Origin: Bradyrhizobium sp. CSA112
GTDB lineage: Bacteria > Pseudomonadota > Alphaproteobacteria > Rhizobiales > Xanthobacteraceae
Length of the DNA stretch: 64,000 nucleotides
Direction of reading: 5' to 3'
Assembly: GCF_029051645.1 (NCBI RefSeq)
Contig: NZ_JAACFS010000001.1
Span: forward strand, 868,001 to 932,000
A model generated the notes under the pieces. That model searched no databases, had not been told where the DNA came from, and worked only from the letters and a program-made list of their open reading frames with translations. Both the position numbers and the translations under genes were made by a program. Positions 1 to 8,657 of this stretch are shown here, piece after piece (position 1 is the stretch's first letter; each line of letters opens with the position of its first letter).

Positions 1-80
1 TTCCATCTTTCTTGAATGCGGTTGTTCATGTGGTCGCGGAAGTAGAGCAACCCGTCGTTGGCGATCATCGCGCAATTCAT
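1..80 (-). CDS. Possible 5' end of an unidentified gene cut by the window edge
   Basis: An open minus-strand frame starts at an ATG at 80..78 and runs off the left edge (26 codons, beginning MNCAMIANDGLLYFRDHMNN). The frame also stays open upstream, through the stop region of the SDR gene, so the start is uncertain. I do not recognise a family and there is no clear ribosome binding site. It could be a chance frame. Confidence 0.25.
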   Translation of the reverse strand, partial: MNCAMIANDGLLYFRDHMNNRIQERW

Positions 81-109
81 GGGGTTGATGAGCGAAGTCC
101 GCCAGACGC

Positions 110-850
110 TTACTCCGGCGCGCGGAAGCTCATCAGCGTGCGGGTCTTGTAGTCATAGAGCTTGCCGGTCTCGTTCCAGTCGGGCGCGCACATCGGCACG
201 ATAAATTCCGCTGCCTGTTCCGGTGTATCCAACGTCGTCGGATCTTCGCCGGGAAATACGCTGGCGCGCATGCGGGTGCGGATCGGGCCGGGGCTGAACA
301 GGTTGACACGCAGTTTGGTGCTCGCGGTCTCGTTGGCCCAGGAGCGAACCAGCGTGTCCAGCGCGGCCTTCGAGGCTGCGTAGGGGCCCTGATAGGCGTT
401 CGCTTTGCTGGCGGCGCCCGAGGTCACGAACACGGCGCGGCCGGCGTCCGAGACTCTTAGCAGCGGGTCCATGCATCGGATGAGCTGGAAGTTCGCGGTG
501 ACGTTGAGCGCCATCACGTCGTTCCACGGCTTCAATTCGATATGCCCTAGCGGCGAAGAAGGACCGGCGACACCGGCATTGCCGACGAGAATGTCGATCT
601 TGCCGTGGCGTTCATGCAGCGCCGCGCCGAGCCGCGCGATGCCGTCGAAATCGGTGAGGTTCAGCGGCACCAGCGTGGCGCTGCCGCCGTCTTTCCGGAT
701 CTCGTCATCGAGCTCTTCAAGGCCGCCTTGCGTGCGAGCGACGGCTATGATGTGCGCGCCGGCCTTTGCCAGCGCGAGCGCCGTGGCATAGCCAATGCCG
801 CGTGAGGCGCCGGTGACGAGCGCAATGCGGGAGGCGAGGGGTTTGGTCAT
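110..850 (-). CDS. SDR family NAD(P)-dependent oxidoreductase
   Basis: A 246 aa short-chain dehydrogenase/reductase, the usual length for a classical SDR. The N-terminus carries the dinucleotide-binding TGASRGIG motif (about residues 14-21), followed by the NAG motif (NAGVAG). The catalytic Ser and YxxxK appear as YAASK, about 13 residues after the Ser in FVTSGAAS. The protein should be a soluble cytoplasmic oxidoreductase, but the sequence does not define its substrate. It is the last gene of the minus-strand run radA-cvpA-purF-SDR. A palindromic repeat fills the gap to purF, so it may be transcribed separately. Confidence 0.9.
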   Translation of the reverse strand: MTKPLASRIALVTGASRGIGYATALALAKAGAHIIAVARTQGGLEELDDEIRKDGGSATLVPLNLTDFDGIARLGAALHERHGKIDILVGNAGVAGPSSPLGHIELKPWNDVMALNVTANFQLIRCMDPLLRVSDAGRAVFVTSGAASKANAYQGPYAASKAALDTLVRSWANETASTKLRVNLFSPGPIRTRMRASVFPGEDPTTLDTPEQAAEFIVPMCAPDWNETGKLYDYKTRTLMSFRAPE

Positions 851-870
851 GGAACGAAACTCTCTCCACG

Positions 871-993
871 GTCGTCCCCGCGAACGCGGGGACCCATACG
901 CCGTGAAAGTTATGATGGCAGACGGTGCTTGTCGCTATGGCGTTCGAAAAACGAAGGCCTGTGGTTATGGGTCCCTGCGTTCGCAGGGACGAC
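871..993. repeat. Composite palindromic repeat (REP-like doublet)
   Basis: Two hairpins face each other. The first is GTCCCCGCGAACGCGGGGAC at 874-893 and the second is GTCCCTGCGTTCGCAGGGAC at 971-990. With flanking GTC and CCATA they form larger imperfect inverted arms (871-898 against 966-993) around a spacer of about 67 bp. From memory, this sequence type is dispersed in Bradyrhizobium intergenic regions. It ends 3 bp past the purF stop and may also act as its terminator. Confidence 0.75.
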
Positions 994-996
994 AAA

Positions 997-2511
997 TCAG
1001 CTTGCCTCCGCCAGCAGCGACAATTGCCGGGGCTGCGGTTCGACCTGAGTCTGGTCGGTGAGGTGCGTCGGATAGGCACCCGTGAAGCAGTGATCCGAGA
1101 ATTTCGGATTGGCGGGATCGCGCCCCGGTTCGCCCATCGCGCGGTACAAGCCGTCGATCGACAGGAACGCCAGCGAATCCGCACCGATGATGTCGCGCAT
1201 CTCTTCCAGCGAATGGGTGGCAGCGAGAAGTCCGCCGCGGTCCGGCAGGTCGATGCCGTAATAGTCGGGATACAGGATCGGCGGCGAGGCGAGGCGGAAA
1301 TGCACCTCGCGCGCGCCGGCATCCCGCATCATGCGCACGATCTTTTTCGACGTGGTGCCGCGCACCAGCGAGTCGTCGATCAGGATGATGCGCTTGCCTT
1401 CGATAGCGGCACGGTTCGCCGAATGCTTCATGCGCACGCCAAGCTCGCGCACGCTCTGCGTCGGCTGGATGAAGGTACGGCCGACATAGTGGTTACGGAT
1501 GATGCCGAGTTCGAACGGCACGCCGGAATGCTGGCTGTAACCGACCGCCGCCGGCACGCCGGAATCCGGCACCGGCACCACGACGTCGACCTCGACATGG
1601 CTTTCGCGGGCGAGCTGGGCGCCGAAGGCCTTGCGGACCTCATAGACCGAGCGGCCGCCGACGATCGAGTCCGGCCGCGAGAAGTAGATGTACTCGAAGA
1701 TGCAGGGCCGCGGCGGCTTTGGCGGAAACGGCTTGTGGCTGTGGGCGCCTTCTTCGTCGAACACGACGATCTCGCCGGGCTCGACATCGCGCACATATTT
1801 CGCACCGATCATGTCGAGCGCGCAGGTTTCCGAAGTCAGGATCGGACAGCCATCGAGATCGCCGAGTACCAGCGGACGGATGCCGAGCGGATCGCGGGCG
1901 CCGACCAGCTTCTTGTTGGTCAGCGACACCAGCGAATAGGCGCCTTCGATCGCGCGCAGCGCTTCGATGAAACGGTCGATGAATCGGCCGCGCTTCGACT
2001 GCGCTACCAGATGCAGGATCACTTCGGTGTCGGTGGTCGACTGCATCATGGCGCCGTTCTTCACCAGCTCGCGGCGGAGCGACAGCCCGTTGGTGAGATT
2101 GCCGTTGTGGCCGACCGCGAAGCCGCCGGCATTGAGCTCGGCGAACAGCGGTTGCACGTTGCGCAGGATGGTGGCGCCGGTCGTGGAATAGCGGACATGG
2201 CCGACCGCCATGATGCCGGGCAGGCGCTCGATCACTTCGCGGCGGGAGAAAGTATCGCCGACGAGGCCGAGGCGGCGTTCGGAGTGGAAGCGGCTGCCGT
2301 CAAACGAGACGATGCCGGCGGCTTCCTGGCCGCGATGCTGGAGGGCGTGTAGTCCGAGCGCGGTGATGGCGGCGGCCTCGGGGTGGCCGAATATGCCAAA
2401 CACGCCGCATTCCTCGCGTAGCGTGTCGCCTTCTAGATCGTCCTGCAACTCGATGCCGGAATTTGGGTCGAGATTGCCGGCGGGATCGGAAGGGTTTTGC
2501 ATCGCGTCCAT
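997..2511 (-). CDS. purF: Amidophosphoribosyltransferase
   Basis: A 504 aa enzyme of purine synthesis that makes 5-phosphoribosylamine from PRPP and glutamine. An N-terminal stretch of about 35 residues precedes ECGVFGIFG. In this family the Cys becomes the N-terminal nucleophile of the class II glutaminase domain after propeptide removal. The C-terminal half is a phosphoribosyltransferase domain with the PRPP loop ILIDDSLVRGTTS. Several cysteines that ligate the 4Fe-4S cluster in the Bacillus subtilis enzyme are replaced (for example YPDYYGIDLPD), so this looks like a cluster-free version. It lies 22 bp downstream of cvpA, as in many proteobacteria. Confidence 0.97.
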   Translation of the reverse strand: MDAMQNPSDPAGNLDPNSGIELQDDLEGDTLREECGVFGIFGHPEAAAITALGLHALQHRGQEAAGIVSFDGSRFHSERRLGLVGDTFSRREVIERLPGIMAVGHVRYSTTGATILRNVQPLFAELNAGGFAVGHNGNLTNGLSLRRELVKNGAMMQSTTDTEVILHLVAQSKRGRFIDRFIEALRAIEGAYSLVSLTNKKLVGARDPLGIRPLVLGDLDGCPILTSETCALDMIGAKYVRDVEPGEIVVFDEEGAHSHKPFPPKPPRPCIFEYIYFSRPDSIVGGRSVYEVRKAFGAQLARESHVEVDVVVPVPDSGVPAAVGYSQHSGVPFELGIIRNHYVGRTFIQPTQSVRELGVRMKHSANRAAIEGKRIILIDDSLVRGTTSKKIVRMMRDAGAREVHFRLASPPILYPDYYGIDLPDRGGLLAATHSLEEMRDIIGADSLAFLSIDGLYRAMGEPGRDPANPKFSDHCFTGAYPTHLTDQTQVEPQPRQLSLLAEAS

Positions 2512-2533
2512 CGCCTCTCTTCTTTGGCCAGAA

Positions 2534-3163
2534 TTAGCGGCCCGCGGGTTTCTCGATCAGCTTTTTAAGGCTGTCGCGGGCAGGTTTGCTGTAGCCATCG
2601 CCGGACGCAGGAGCTGCCTGCTCGGCGTCAGTTTGCTCGTCTTCCGGTTTATTCTTCTTGAATCTCTTTAAGATGGTGTTCTCGGGGTCATCCGGCAAGA
2701 GCGACATTAACCAATCCCCGGTTCCCTGCAGCACCACCCGCGACTTCGCGCCGGTGATCCAGTCCGGCCGCTGCTTGTCAGGGACAAGCCAGCTGAAGAA
2801 CAGGAAGGCGACCACCACGATCAGGAGGCCGCGGCCGAGGCCAAACAGGAAGCCGAGGGTGCGATCCAGCGCGCCGATCCGGGAATCCAGGATCATGTCG
2901 GAAATCCGCACCGTGATGACGGACACCACGACCAAGGTACCGATGAACGTGCCGGCCACCACCACCACAGCCGCGACCGTGTCGTTATTGAAATAAGTCT
3001 TGGCGGTCGGCAACAGCTTCGAGAAAGCATAAAGCGTCACCAGCGCCGCCGCGCCCCACGCTGCGATCGACAGGATTTCGCGCATGAAGCCGCGCACCAT
3101 GGCAAGCAGGCCCGAAATCAGCATCACCGAGAGCAGGACGAGATCAAGTATCGTTATCGGCAT
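2534..3163 (-). CDS. cvpA: CvpA family inner-membrane protein
   Basis: A 209 aa membrane protein with four hydrophobic segments in the first 140 residues (about 5-25, 30-50, 62-85 and 100-125). A charged cytoplasmic C-terminal tail rich in Lys, Asp and Glu follows. The start MPITILDLVLLSVMLIS and the GFMREILSI motif are typical of CvpA (colicin V production) proteins, whose biochemical role is poorly defined. Its position directly before purF is the conserved arrangement in proteobacteria. Confidence 0.92.
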   Translation of the reverse strand: MPITILDLVLLSVMLISGLLAMVRGFMREILSIAAWGAAALVTLYAFSKLLPTAKTYFNNDTVAAVVVVAGTFIGTLVVVSVITVRISDMILDSRIGALDRTLGFLFGLGRGLLIVVVAFLFFSWLVPDKQRPDWITGAKSRVVLQGTGDWLMSLLPDDPENTILKRFKKNKPEDEQTDAEQAAPASGDGYSKPARDSLKKLIEKPAGR

Positions 3164-3327
3164 CGGCTGGTCAGGTCCGCTCGTAAGTTCTCAAGCAGCG
3201 AATCGGCGGGTCAGGGTCACCCCAAGTGAGGGTTAGACGGCGCATCCCGCAAGGCCGGATATCGCGCCATCCCGCCCGCCTTTCGCGCGCGTTGTATAGC
3301 GGCGAGGGCGGGGCGCGTCACGCCGCT

Positions 3328-4791
3328 TTAGCTGTTTTCACGTCGGAATCGCGTCGGTGTGGCATTTTTCTCCGCCGCACCCTCGCGATTGGTGTCCCGG
3401 TTGCCTCTGGGATTGCCGCGCGCCGCAATTTCGGCGACCAGGCTGGTAAGCCCGCCGACGCTGTTGAGCACGAGGCCGCCATCGCCGCCGACCTCGCCAC
3501 GGGCCGATTCGGGCAGAACGGCACGGCCAAACCCGAGTTTGGCGGCCTCTTTCAGCCGCGCCGAGGTCTGCGCCACCGGCCGGACCGCGCCCGATAGCGA
3601 AATCTCGCCGAAATAGACCGCATCTGTCGGTAACGGACCATTCACCAACGACGAGACCAGGGCTGCGGCGGCTGCAAGATCGGCCGCCGGTTCCTGGATC
3701 CGCAGGCCTCCCGCCACGTTCAGATAGACGTCGTAGCCGGACAGTTTGACCCCGCAATGGGCCTCCAGCACCGCCAGCACCATCGACAGCCGGCTAGGGT
3801 CCCAGCCCACAACGGCCCGCCTGGGGGTGCCGAGTGTGGTCGGCGCCACCAACGCCTGCAATTCCACCAGAACCGGTCGGGTGCCTTCGATCCCGGCAAA
3901 AACCGCCGTGCCCGGGCTGCCGAGATCTCGTTCAGAAAGGAACAATTCGGAGGGGTTGGAGACCTCGCGAAGGCCGAGGCCCGTCATCTCGAACACGCCG
4001 ATTTCATCGGTCGGGCCGAAGCGGTTCTTGACCGCGCGCAGGATGCGGAACTGCTGCGAGCCTTCGCCCTCGAACGACAGCACCGCGTCGACCATATGCT
4101 CGACGACGCGGGGACCCGCGATCTGGCCGTCCTTGGTCACGTGCCCGACCAGAATGATCGCGGCACCGGATTTCTTGGCGAAACGGATGAGCGCCTGCGC
4201 CGAGGCGCGGACCTGCGTCACCGTTCCCGGCGCCGATTCCACCGTGTCGGTCCACATGGTCTGGATCGAATCGATGACGATCAGGCGCGGCACCGCGCCC
4301 TCCGACAGGGTCGAGACGATGTCCTCGACCGAGGTTTCGGCGGCGAGCTGTACCGGTGCATCCGCCAATCCCAGCCGTTCGGCGCGCAGCCGCACCTGTG
4401 CCACGGCCTCTTCGCCTGAAATGTAGACCGCGCGATGCCCGGCCCGGGCCAGCATGCTGGTCGCCTGTGTCAGCAGCGTCGACTTGCCGATGCCGGGATC
4501 ACCGCCGACCAAAAGCACCGAGCCACGCACAAATCCGCCGCCGGTGACGCGGTCGAGCTCCGTCATGCCGGAGGACAGGCGCGGGGCGTCGTTGCTCTTG
4601 CCGGTGAGGCTCTCCAGGGCAAACGTCCGGCCCTTGCGGCGGGAGCGAATCGAGACCGGCATCGAGGTCGCGCCGGTCGTGTCTTCCTCGCTGAGCGTGT
4701 TCCATTCGCCGCAGGAATCGCACTTCCCCTGCCAACGATTATAAGCCGCACCGCAGTTTTGGCAGACGAAGGAGAGGGTGGATTTGGCCAT
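3328..4791 (-). CDS. radA: DNA repair protein RadA
   Basis: A 487 aa RecA-like branch-migration ATPase of recombinational repair. Domains in order: an N-terminal C4 zinc finger (CQNCGAAYNRWQGKCDSCGEW), a RecA-type ATPase core with Walker A GGDPGIGKST, the RadA-specific KNRFG motif, and a C-terminal Lon-protease-like domain. A charged tail of about 30 residues (RGNPRGNRDTN) extends beyond the usual family end. It is the first gene of the radA-cvpA-purF run, 164 bp before cvpA. Confidence 0.97.
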   Translation of the reverse strand: MAKSTLSFVCQNCGAAYNRWQGKCDSCGEWNTLSEEDTTGATSMPVSIRSRRKGRTFALESLTGKSNDAPRLSSGMTELDRVTGGGFVRGSVLLVGGDPGIGKSTLLTQATSMLARAGHRAVYISGEEAVAQVRLRAERLGLADAPVQLAAETSVEDIVSTLSEGAVPRLIVIDSIQTMWTDTVESAPGTVTQVRASAQALIRFAKKSGAAIILVGHVTKDGQIAGPRVVEHMVDAVLSFEGEGSQQFRILRAVKNRFGPTDEIGVFEMTGLGLREVSNPSELFLSERDLGSPGTAVFAGIEGTRPVLVELQALVAPTTLGTPRRAVVGWDPSRLSMVLAVLEAHCGVKLSGYDVYLNVAGGLRIQEPAADLAAAAALVSSLVNGPLPTDAVYFGEISLSGAVRPVAQTSARLKEAAKLGFGRAVLPESARGEVGGDGGLVLNSVGGLTSLVAEIAARGNPRGNRDTNREGAAEKNATPTRFRRENS

Positions 4792-4915
4792 CGAATGTGA
4801 GTCGCTGCTTCCTGTCGAGCATCGTGCATAACACGGTTAGGCCCGGAAGCACGAACGCGCAGCGTCGATCGCGGCGACGCCGACCTTAAAAGCGCGCTTC
4901 GGTGGGACTGCCTTG

Positions 4916-5719
4916 TCAGAGAGCGACAGGCATGAGCGAGCCGGTGAACAGGACCGGACCCGACGGCTCCCCTGTCGTCGAGCCGCCCCTTGGCTCCAGG
5001 CTGACGGCGAGCGCCGCTTGGGCCAGCGCTTCGGCAGTGGCGTGCGGCAGTACGAAAGCCGTCGTTGTGCCGGGGCGCTCGCTCGGGAAAAGGCCAAGCG
5101 AGCGGCGCGTGCCGTCCGGGGACACCAGCCAGACCTCAAGCACATTGCGGTTGAAATCACGGGGCGGCGTGAGGTTGAGCCGCAGCACCAGACGTCCGTC
5201 GGCAACGTCGAGATCCGCCGTCATCATCGGACGCTGATCCTTGTCGAGCAGCACCGCCACGTGCGTGGGCGGCGAGGCCACCAGGCCCTTCGTTGTGTCC
5301 TCGATGCGTGCAAGCCGCTTGTCGAGCGCCGCAATCTGCTCCGGCGCAAAACTCTGCGGGAGCGAAACGACGTAGAGGAGCAAGGCCGCCGCCGTGGCCG
5401 CGGCCAAGGCAGCCGCGCCGCGCCAGAAGCCGACGCTGTCCCACAGCCGATCGAACCGGCCTTCGCGTATCGGTGCTGCCGGTGCACGTGCCAGCGCGAT
5501 CTGCCGAGCAATCTTGTCCCAGACATGCGCAGCCGGCTCCTCGGCCGGGACCGACTCGGCGAGGGGATTGAGCCTCTGTTCCCAGCGTTCCACGAGATCG
5601 CGTAGGTCACGGTCGCCGGACAACAGCCGCTCGAAACGGCGGCGCTCGGCGCCACTCAGCGTGCCGAGTACGTATTCGGCCGCCAGAAGGTCACGCGTTT
5701 CCGGATCGACGTAGTTCAT
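4916..5719 (-). CDS. Anti-sigma factor (RskA/ChrR-like, membrane anchored)
   Basis: A 267 aa protein. The N-terminal part (MNYVDPETRDLLAAEYVLGT) matches the zinc-less anti-sigma domain of RskA-type proteins. One membrane segment (AALAAATAAALLLYVVSL, about residues 100-120) follows, then an extracytoplasmic C-terminal domain like anti-sigma-K factors. I chose the ATG at 5719 because it overlaps the sigma gene stop in an ATGA, so the two are translationally coupled. An ATG 12 bp upstream is also possible. It should hold the ECF sigma factor at the membrane. Confidence 0.9.
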   Translation of the reverse strand: MNYVDPETRDLLAAEYVLGTLSGAERRRFERLLSGDRDLRDLVERWEQRLNPLAESVPAEEPAAHVWDKIARQIALARAPAAPIREGRFDRLWDSVGFWRGAAALAAATAAALLLYVVSLPQSFAPEQIAALDKRLARIEDTTKGLVASPPTHVAVLLDKDQRPMMTADLDVADGRLVLRLNLTPPRDFNRNVLEVWLVSPDGTRRSLGLFPSERPGTTTAFVLPHATAEALAQAALAVSLEPRGGSTTGEPSGPVLFTGSLMPVAL

Positions 5720-6345
5720 CGCTCCAAACACCCCCTGAGCCGGATCAGGCTTCGCCGAACCCAGCTCTTCACGGTGCCGAGTGGCACGCCCACATGGGCT
5801 GCCACCTCCTGGTACGTCATACCCTCATAATATATCAGCTTGAGGGTATTGCGCGGTCCCTCCTCGAGTTTGTCAAGGCAGTCCTGCAGGCGGCGGGCAT
5901 CGGGACTAAGCACCGCCTGATCGGCCGGACGCGATGCCGGGTCCTCGCGGTCCTCAATCGGTGCATCATCGAGTGGCGCCTCGCGCCCGCGCCGTCGTAT
6001 GACATCGATGCACCGGTTCCGGACGATGCGGGCGAGCCAGGCCATCGCAGCACCGCGACTGGGATCGAAGGTGTGCGCATTGCGCCAAACGAGAACAAAG
6101 CAATCCTGTATGATTTCCTCGGCCGTTTCGCGACTCCTGAGAATACGCAGGGCGAGTCCGAATAGCTGCGGTGCCGTTCCCTTATAGAGGCAGTGCAGGG
6201 CAGTCTGATCGCCGCTGGCACAGGCCTGCAGCAGGGTCTCGGGACTCTGCGTCGTGTCCGCATCTGGGGCCGCCGGTCGGATGGATCGGCTGATCACCCG
6301 CTCATCAGAGCTCGGCACGAAGCTGACCGTCTTGATTTCCGGCAT
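5716..6345 (-). CDS. ECF-type RNA polymerase sigma factor
   Basis: About 209 aa from the ATG at 6345 (MPEIKTVSFVPSS). In-frame starts at 6390 and 6537 also exist but precede the conserved domain. Region 2 is visible (LFGLALRILRSRETAEEIIQ through WLARIVRNRCIDVIRRRGR). Region 4 is also visible, with the helix-turn-helix GMTYQEVAAHVGVPLGTVKS. The length and layout are those of ECF sigma factors paired with RskA-like anti-sigma factors. The gene overlaps its anti-sigma gene by 4 bp. It lies downstream of the MacAB genes on the same strand, separated by 317 bp that contain tandem direct repeats. Confidence 0.92.
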   Translation of the reverse strand: MPEIKTVSFVPSSDERVISRSIRPAAPDADTTQSPETLLQACASGDQTALHCLYKGTAPQLFGLALRILRSRETAEEIIQDCFVLVWRNAHTFDPSRGAAMAWLARIVRNRCIDVIRRRGREAPLDDAPIEDREDPASRPADQAVLSPDARRLQDCLDKLEEGPRNTLKLIYYEGMTYQEVAAHVGVPLGTVKSWVRRSLIRLRGCLER

Positions 6346-6662
6346 TTCGACTCGTCGGATTCTTCTGCGCGAGGTCACATGCGACGGCATCTGCTTGTTC
6401 GCCCTTGCCGCCTGACCGAACCGCGCCCGCAGCGGGCGGTCGGCAACGACTGCGCGGGTATTGTGCGTAGTCGACAGCAAGGTAGCGAGCGCGCCTGCTC
6501 TCATCGCCTTTAACCTTAGCACCAACCCGACGGACACTTAAGCCAACAAGTTGATCGTACACGACGCGGTTCCACGGACGTGCGTGACGGGTTCCACGGA
6601 CGTGCGTGGTAGTTGTGCCAGCGCATCTCCAACAATCGGTCAGCACGAGGCTGGCTCGGCAA
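6346..6662 (-). promoter_or_regulatory. Sigma gene upstream region with two 19-bp direct repeats
   Basis: The 317 bp between macB and the sigma gene hold two identical copies of GGTTCCACGGACGTGCGTG at 6568-6586 and 6590-6608 (period 22 bp). Read on the coding strand each contains GGAACC, similar to the GGAAC -35 element of many ECF promoters. I infer an autoregulatory promoter or operator. The -10 element is not obvious. Confidence 0.4.
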
Positions 6663-7895
6663 TCACGCGTACCGCAGCGCTTCGATCGGATCGAGCCGCG
6701 ACGCGCGCAACGCCGGAAACCAGCCGAAGAACACGCCGACGAACCCGGAGAACAGCACCGCCAGCACGATCCATTCCGGCTCAATCAGCAGGGGCCACTG
6801 GGCCAGGCTCGCGATTGCGCAGGCGGCAAGGATCCCGGTCAGAATGCCGATGGCGCCGCCAATGAGCGATAACGCGATAGCCTCGAACAAGAATTGTTTC
6901 AGGATATCACGTGGGCGCGCGCCGATCGCGAGCCGCAGCCCGATCTCGCGCGTGCGCTCGGTCACCGACACCAGCATGATGTTCATGATGCCGATGCCGC
7001 CGACCGCGAGCGAGACCCCAGCGACGATCGCCAGCAGCAAGGCAAGCGTGCCCACGCTTTCCTCCTGCGTAGCCGCAATGTCGGCGAGATTGCGGACCGT
7101 GAAGTCGTCGTCCTGCATCGGTTGCAGACGGTGACGCTGGCGTAGCAGCATCTTCACGTCGCTCTCCGCGGCGGCGAGGCTCTCCCCCTCGCGCACTTTG
7201 AGATAGATAGAGTCGACCGAGCGCGAATTGGCTGCATTGCGGCCGATCACCCGCTGACGTGCCGTGTTGAGCGGCAGGAGCACGACATCGTCCTGGTCGT
7301 GGCCCCAGGCGGATTGGCCCTTCCTTGCCATCACGCCAATCACGCGGAACGGCACGTTGCGCACCCGCAACTCCTGCCCGACCGGATCGAGCCCGCCATA
7401 GAGCGCGCGCGCCACGGACTGCCCAATCAACGCCACCTGCGCCCCGCGGGCAATCTCGTCCGGCGCGAACAGTCGACCGGATTCCACGTCCCAATCGCGC
7501 GCCTCGAACAGGCCAAGATCGACGCCGTAGACCAGACTCGACCAGTTGACGCCGGCAGCGATCAGTTGGGCGTTCTCGCGAACGAATGGCGCGGCCACCT
7601 GCAGTAGCGTCACTTCCCGTACGGCCGCAGCTGCATCCTCGTCAGTCAACGAGGAGGCGGAGCCTGAGCCGAGGCCGATGCCGGATTTCGTGATGCTGCC
7701 CGGCATGACCACGAGCAGGTTGGTGCCGAGGCTGCGGAACTGCGCGACGACCTGCTCGCGCCCACCGCTGCCGACCGCCACCATCGCTATCACGGCTGCA
7801 ACGCCGATGATGATGCCGAGTATCGTCAGGGAGCTGCGCAGCTTGTGTAGCCGCAGGGCGTCGAGCGCAGAGATGACCGCATCGGAAAATGTCAT
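6663..7895 (-). CDS. MacB-type ABC transporter permease
   Basis: A 410 aa inner-membrane subunit of a MacB/LolE-like (type VII) ABC transporter. An N-terminal membrane helix (residues 18-42, LRSSLTILGIIIGVAAVIAM) is followed by a large periplasmic domain (about 45-285) and three C-terminal helices. The last are marked by the FtsX-family SVTERTREIGLRLAIGA motif. It overlaps the ATPase gene by 4 bp, so the nucleotide-binding and membrane domains, fused in E. coli MacB, are separate here. Such pumps move substrates from the periplasm through an outer-membrane channel. The likely partner is the MacA-like adaptor upstream. No TolC gene is nearby. Confidence 0.93.
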   Translation of the reverse strand: MTFSDAVISALDALRLHKLRSSLTILGIIIGVAAVIAMVAVGSGGREQVVAQFRSLGTNLLVVMPGSITKSGIGLGSGSASSLTDEDAAAAVREVTLLQVAAPFVRENAQLIAAGVNWSSLVYGVDLGLFEARDWDVESGRLFAPDEIARGAQVALIGQSVARALYGGLDPVGQELRVRNVPFRVIGVMARKGQSAWGHDQDDVVLLPLNTARQRVIGRNAANSRSVDSIYLKVREGESLAAAESDVKMLLRQRHRLQPMQDDDFTVRNLADIAATQEESVGTLALLLAIVAGVSLAVGGIGIMNIMLVSVTERTREIGLRLAIGARPRDILKQFLFEAIALSLIGGAIGILTGILAACAIASLAQWPLLIEPEWIVLAVLFSGFVGVFFGWFPALRASRLDPIEALRYA

Positions 7896-8647
7896 GCTGC
7901 GGTCTCCGCGAAGTCTGGCATGATCTCGACTTGGCTTGCGAGCAACTCGGCGGCAGCGTCGTCCGGGCGCTGCGGCCTGTCACTCTGCACGCGACCGTCG
8001 CGGAAACGCACGAGGCGCGACGTAAACCGCGCCACCTCGGGCTCGTGTGTGACGACGACAACGGTCGTCCCTTCATCGTTCAGCTTCTGGAACAGCGCCA
8101 TCAGCTCGAGCGAGGTGCGGCTGTCGAGCGCACCGGTCGGCTCATCGGCGAGCAATAATCTTGGTGCGTTGACGAGTGCGCGGGCGATGGCGACGCGCTG
8201 TTGCTGGCCTCCCGAGAGCTGTGTCGGTTGATGATGCAGTCGCTCGGCGAGGCCAACGCGGGTGAGTGCGGCCGCGGCTTTGTCGCGTCGTCGCCTGCGG
8301 TCCTCGCCGGCGTAAATCGTCGCCAGTTCCACGTTCCCAAGCGCATCAAGACGCTCGAGCAGGTTGAACTGCTGAAACACGAAGCCGATCTTGCGGTTGC
8401 GCACGGCGGCGAGCGCATCGCGGCTCATCGCCGACACCTCCTCGCCGCCGAGGCGGTAGCTGCCGGAAGTCGGCCGGTCGAGGCAGCCGATCACGTTCAT
8501 GAACGTCGATTTTCCCGAGCCGGATGGGCCCATGATGGCGGTGAATTCGCCGGCCGCGACCGAAAGCGTCACCTCCCGCAGCGCATGTACGGCTTCGTCG
8601 CCGAGCCGATAGACGCGGGTGAGCTGCTCGGTCTCGATGAGCGACAT
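7892..8647 (-). CDS. MacB/LolD-type ABC transporter ATP-binding protein
   Basis: A 251 aa ATPase with Walker A GPSGSGKST (about 39-47), signature LSGGQQQRVAIARAL and Walker B LLLADEPTGALD, followed by VVVVTHE. The ADEPTGALDS form is typical of the MacB/LolD clade. It lies 10 bp after the adaptor gene and overlaps the permease gene by 4 bp, forming one transcription unit. A C-terminal extension of about 30 residues (PQRPDDAAAELLASQVEIM) is longer than in minimal LolD proteins. Confidence 0.95.
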   Translation of the reverse strand: MSLIETEQLTRVYRLGDEAVHALREVTLSVAAGEFTAIMGPSGSGKSTFMNVIGCLDRPTSGSYRLGGEEVSAMSRDALAAVRNRKIGFVFQQFNLLERLDALGNVELATIYAGEDRRRRRDKAAAALTRVGLAERLHHQPTQLSGGQQQRVAIARALVNAPRLLLADEPTGALDSRTSLELMALFQKLNDEGTTVVVVTHEPEVARFTSRLVRFRDGRVQSDRPQRPDDAAAELLASQVEIMPDFAETAA

Positions 8648-8657
8648 GGTGTCCTCT

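Noticed and set aside
925..2352. Long plus-strand open frame opposite purF
   Set aside because: It is antisense to a clear purF gene; high-GC codon bias keeps the opposite frame open and its composition (His/Arg/Asp-rich) is not protein-like.
4837..5205. Open frame partly overlapping the anti-sigma gene
   Set aside because: It overlaps the better-supported anti-sigma frame on the same strand and has no recognisable domain.
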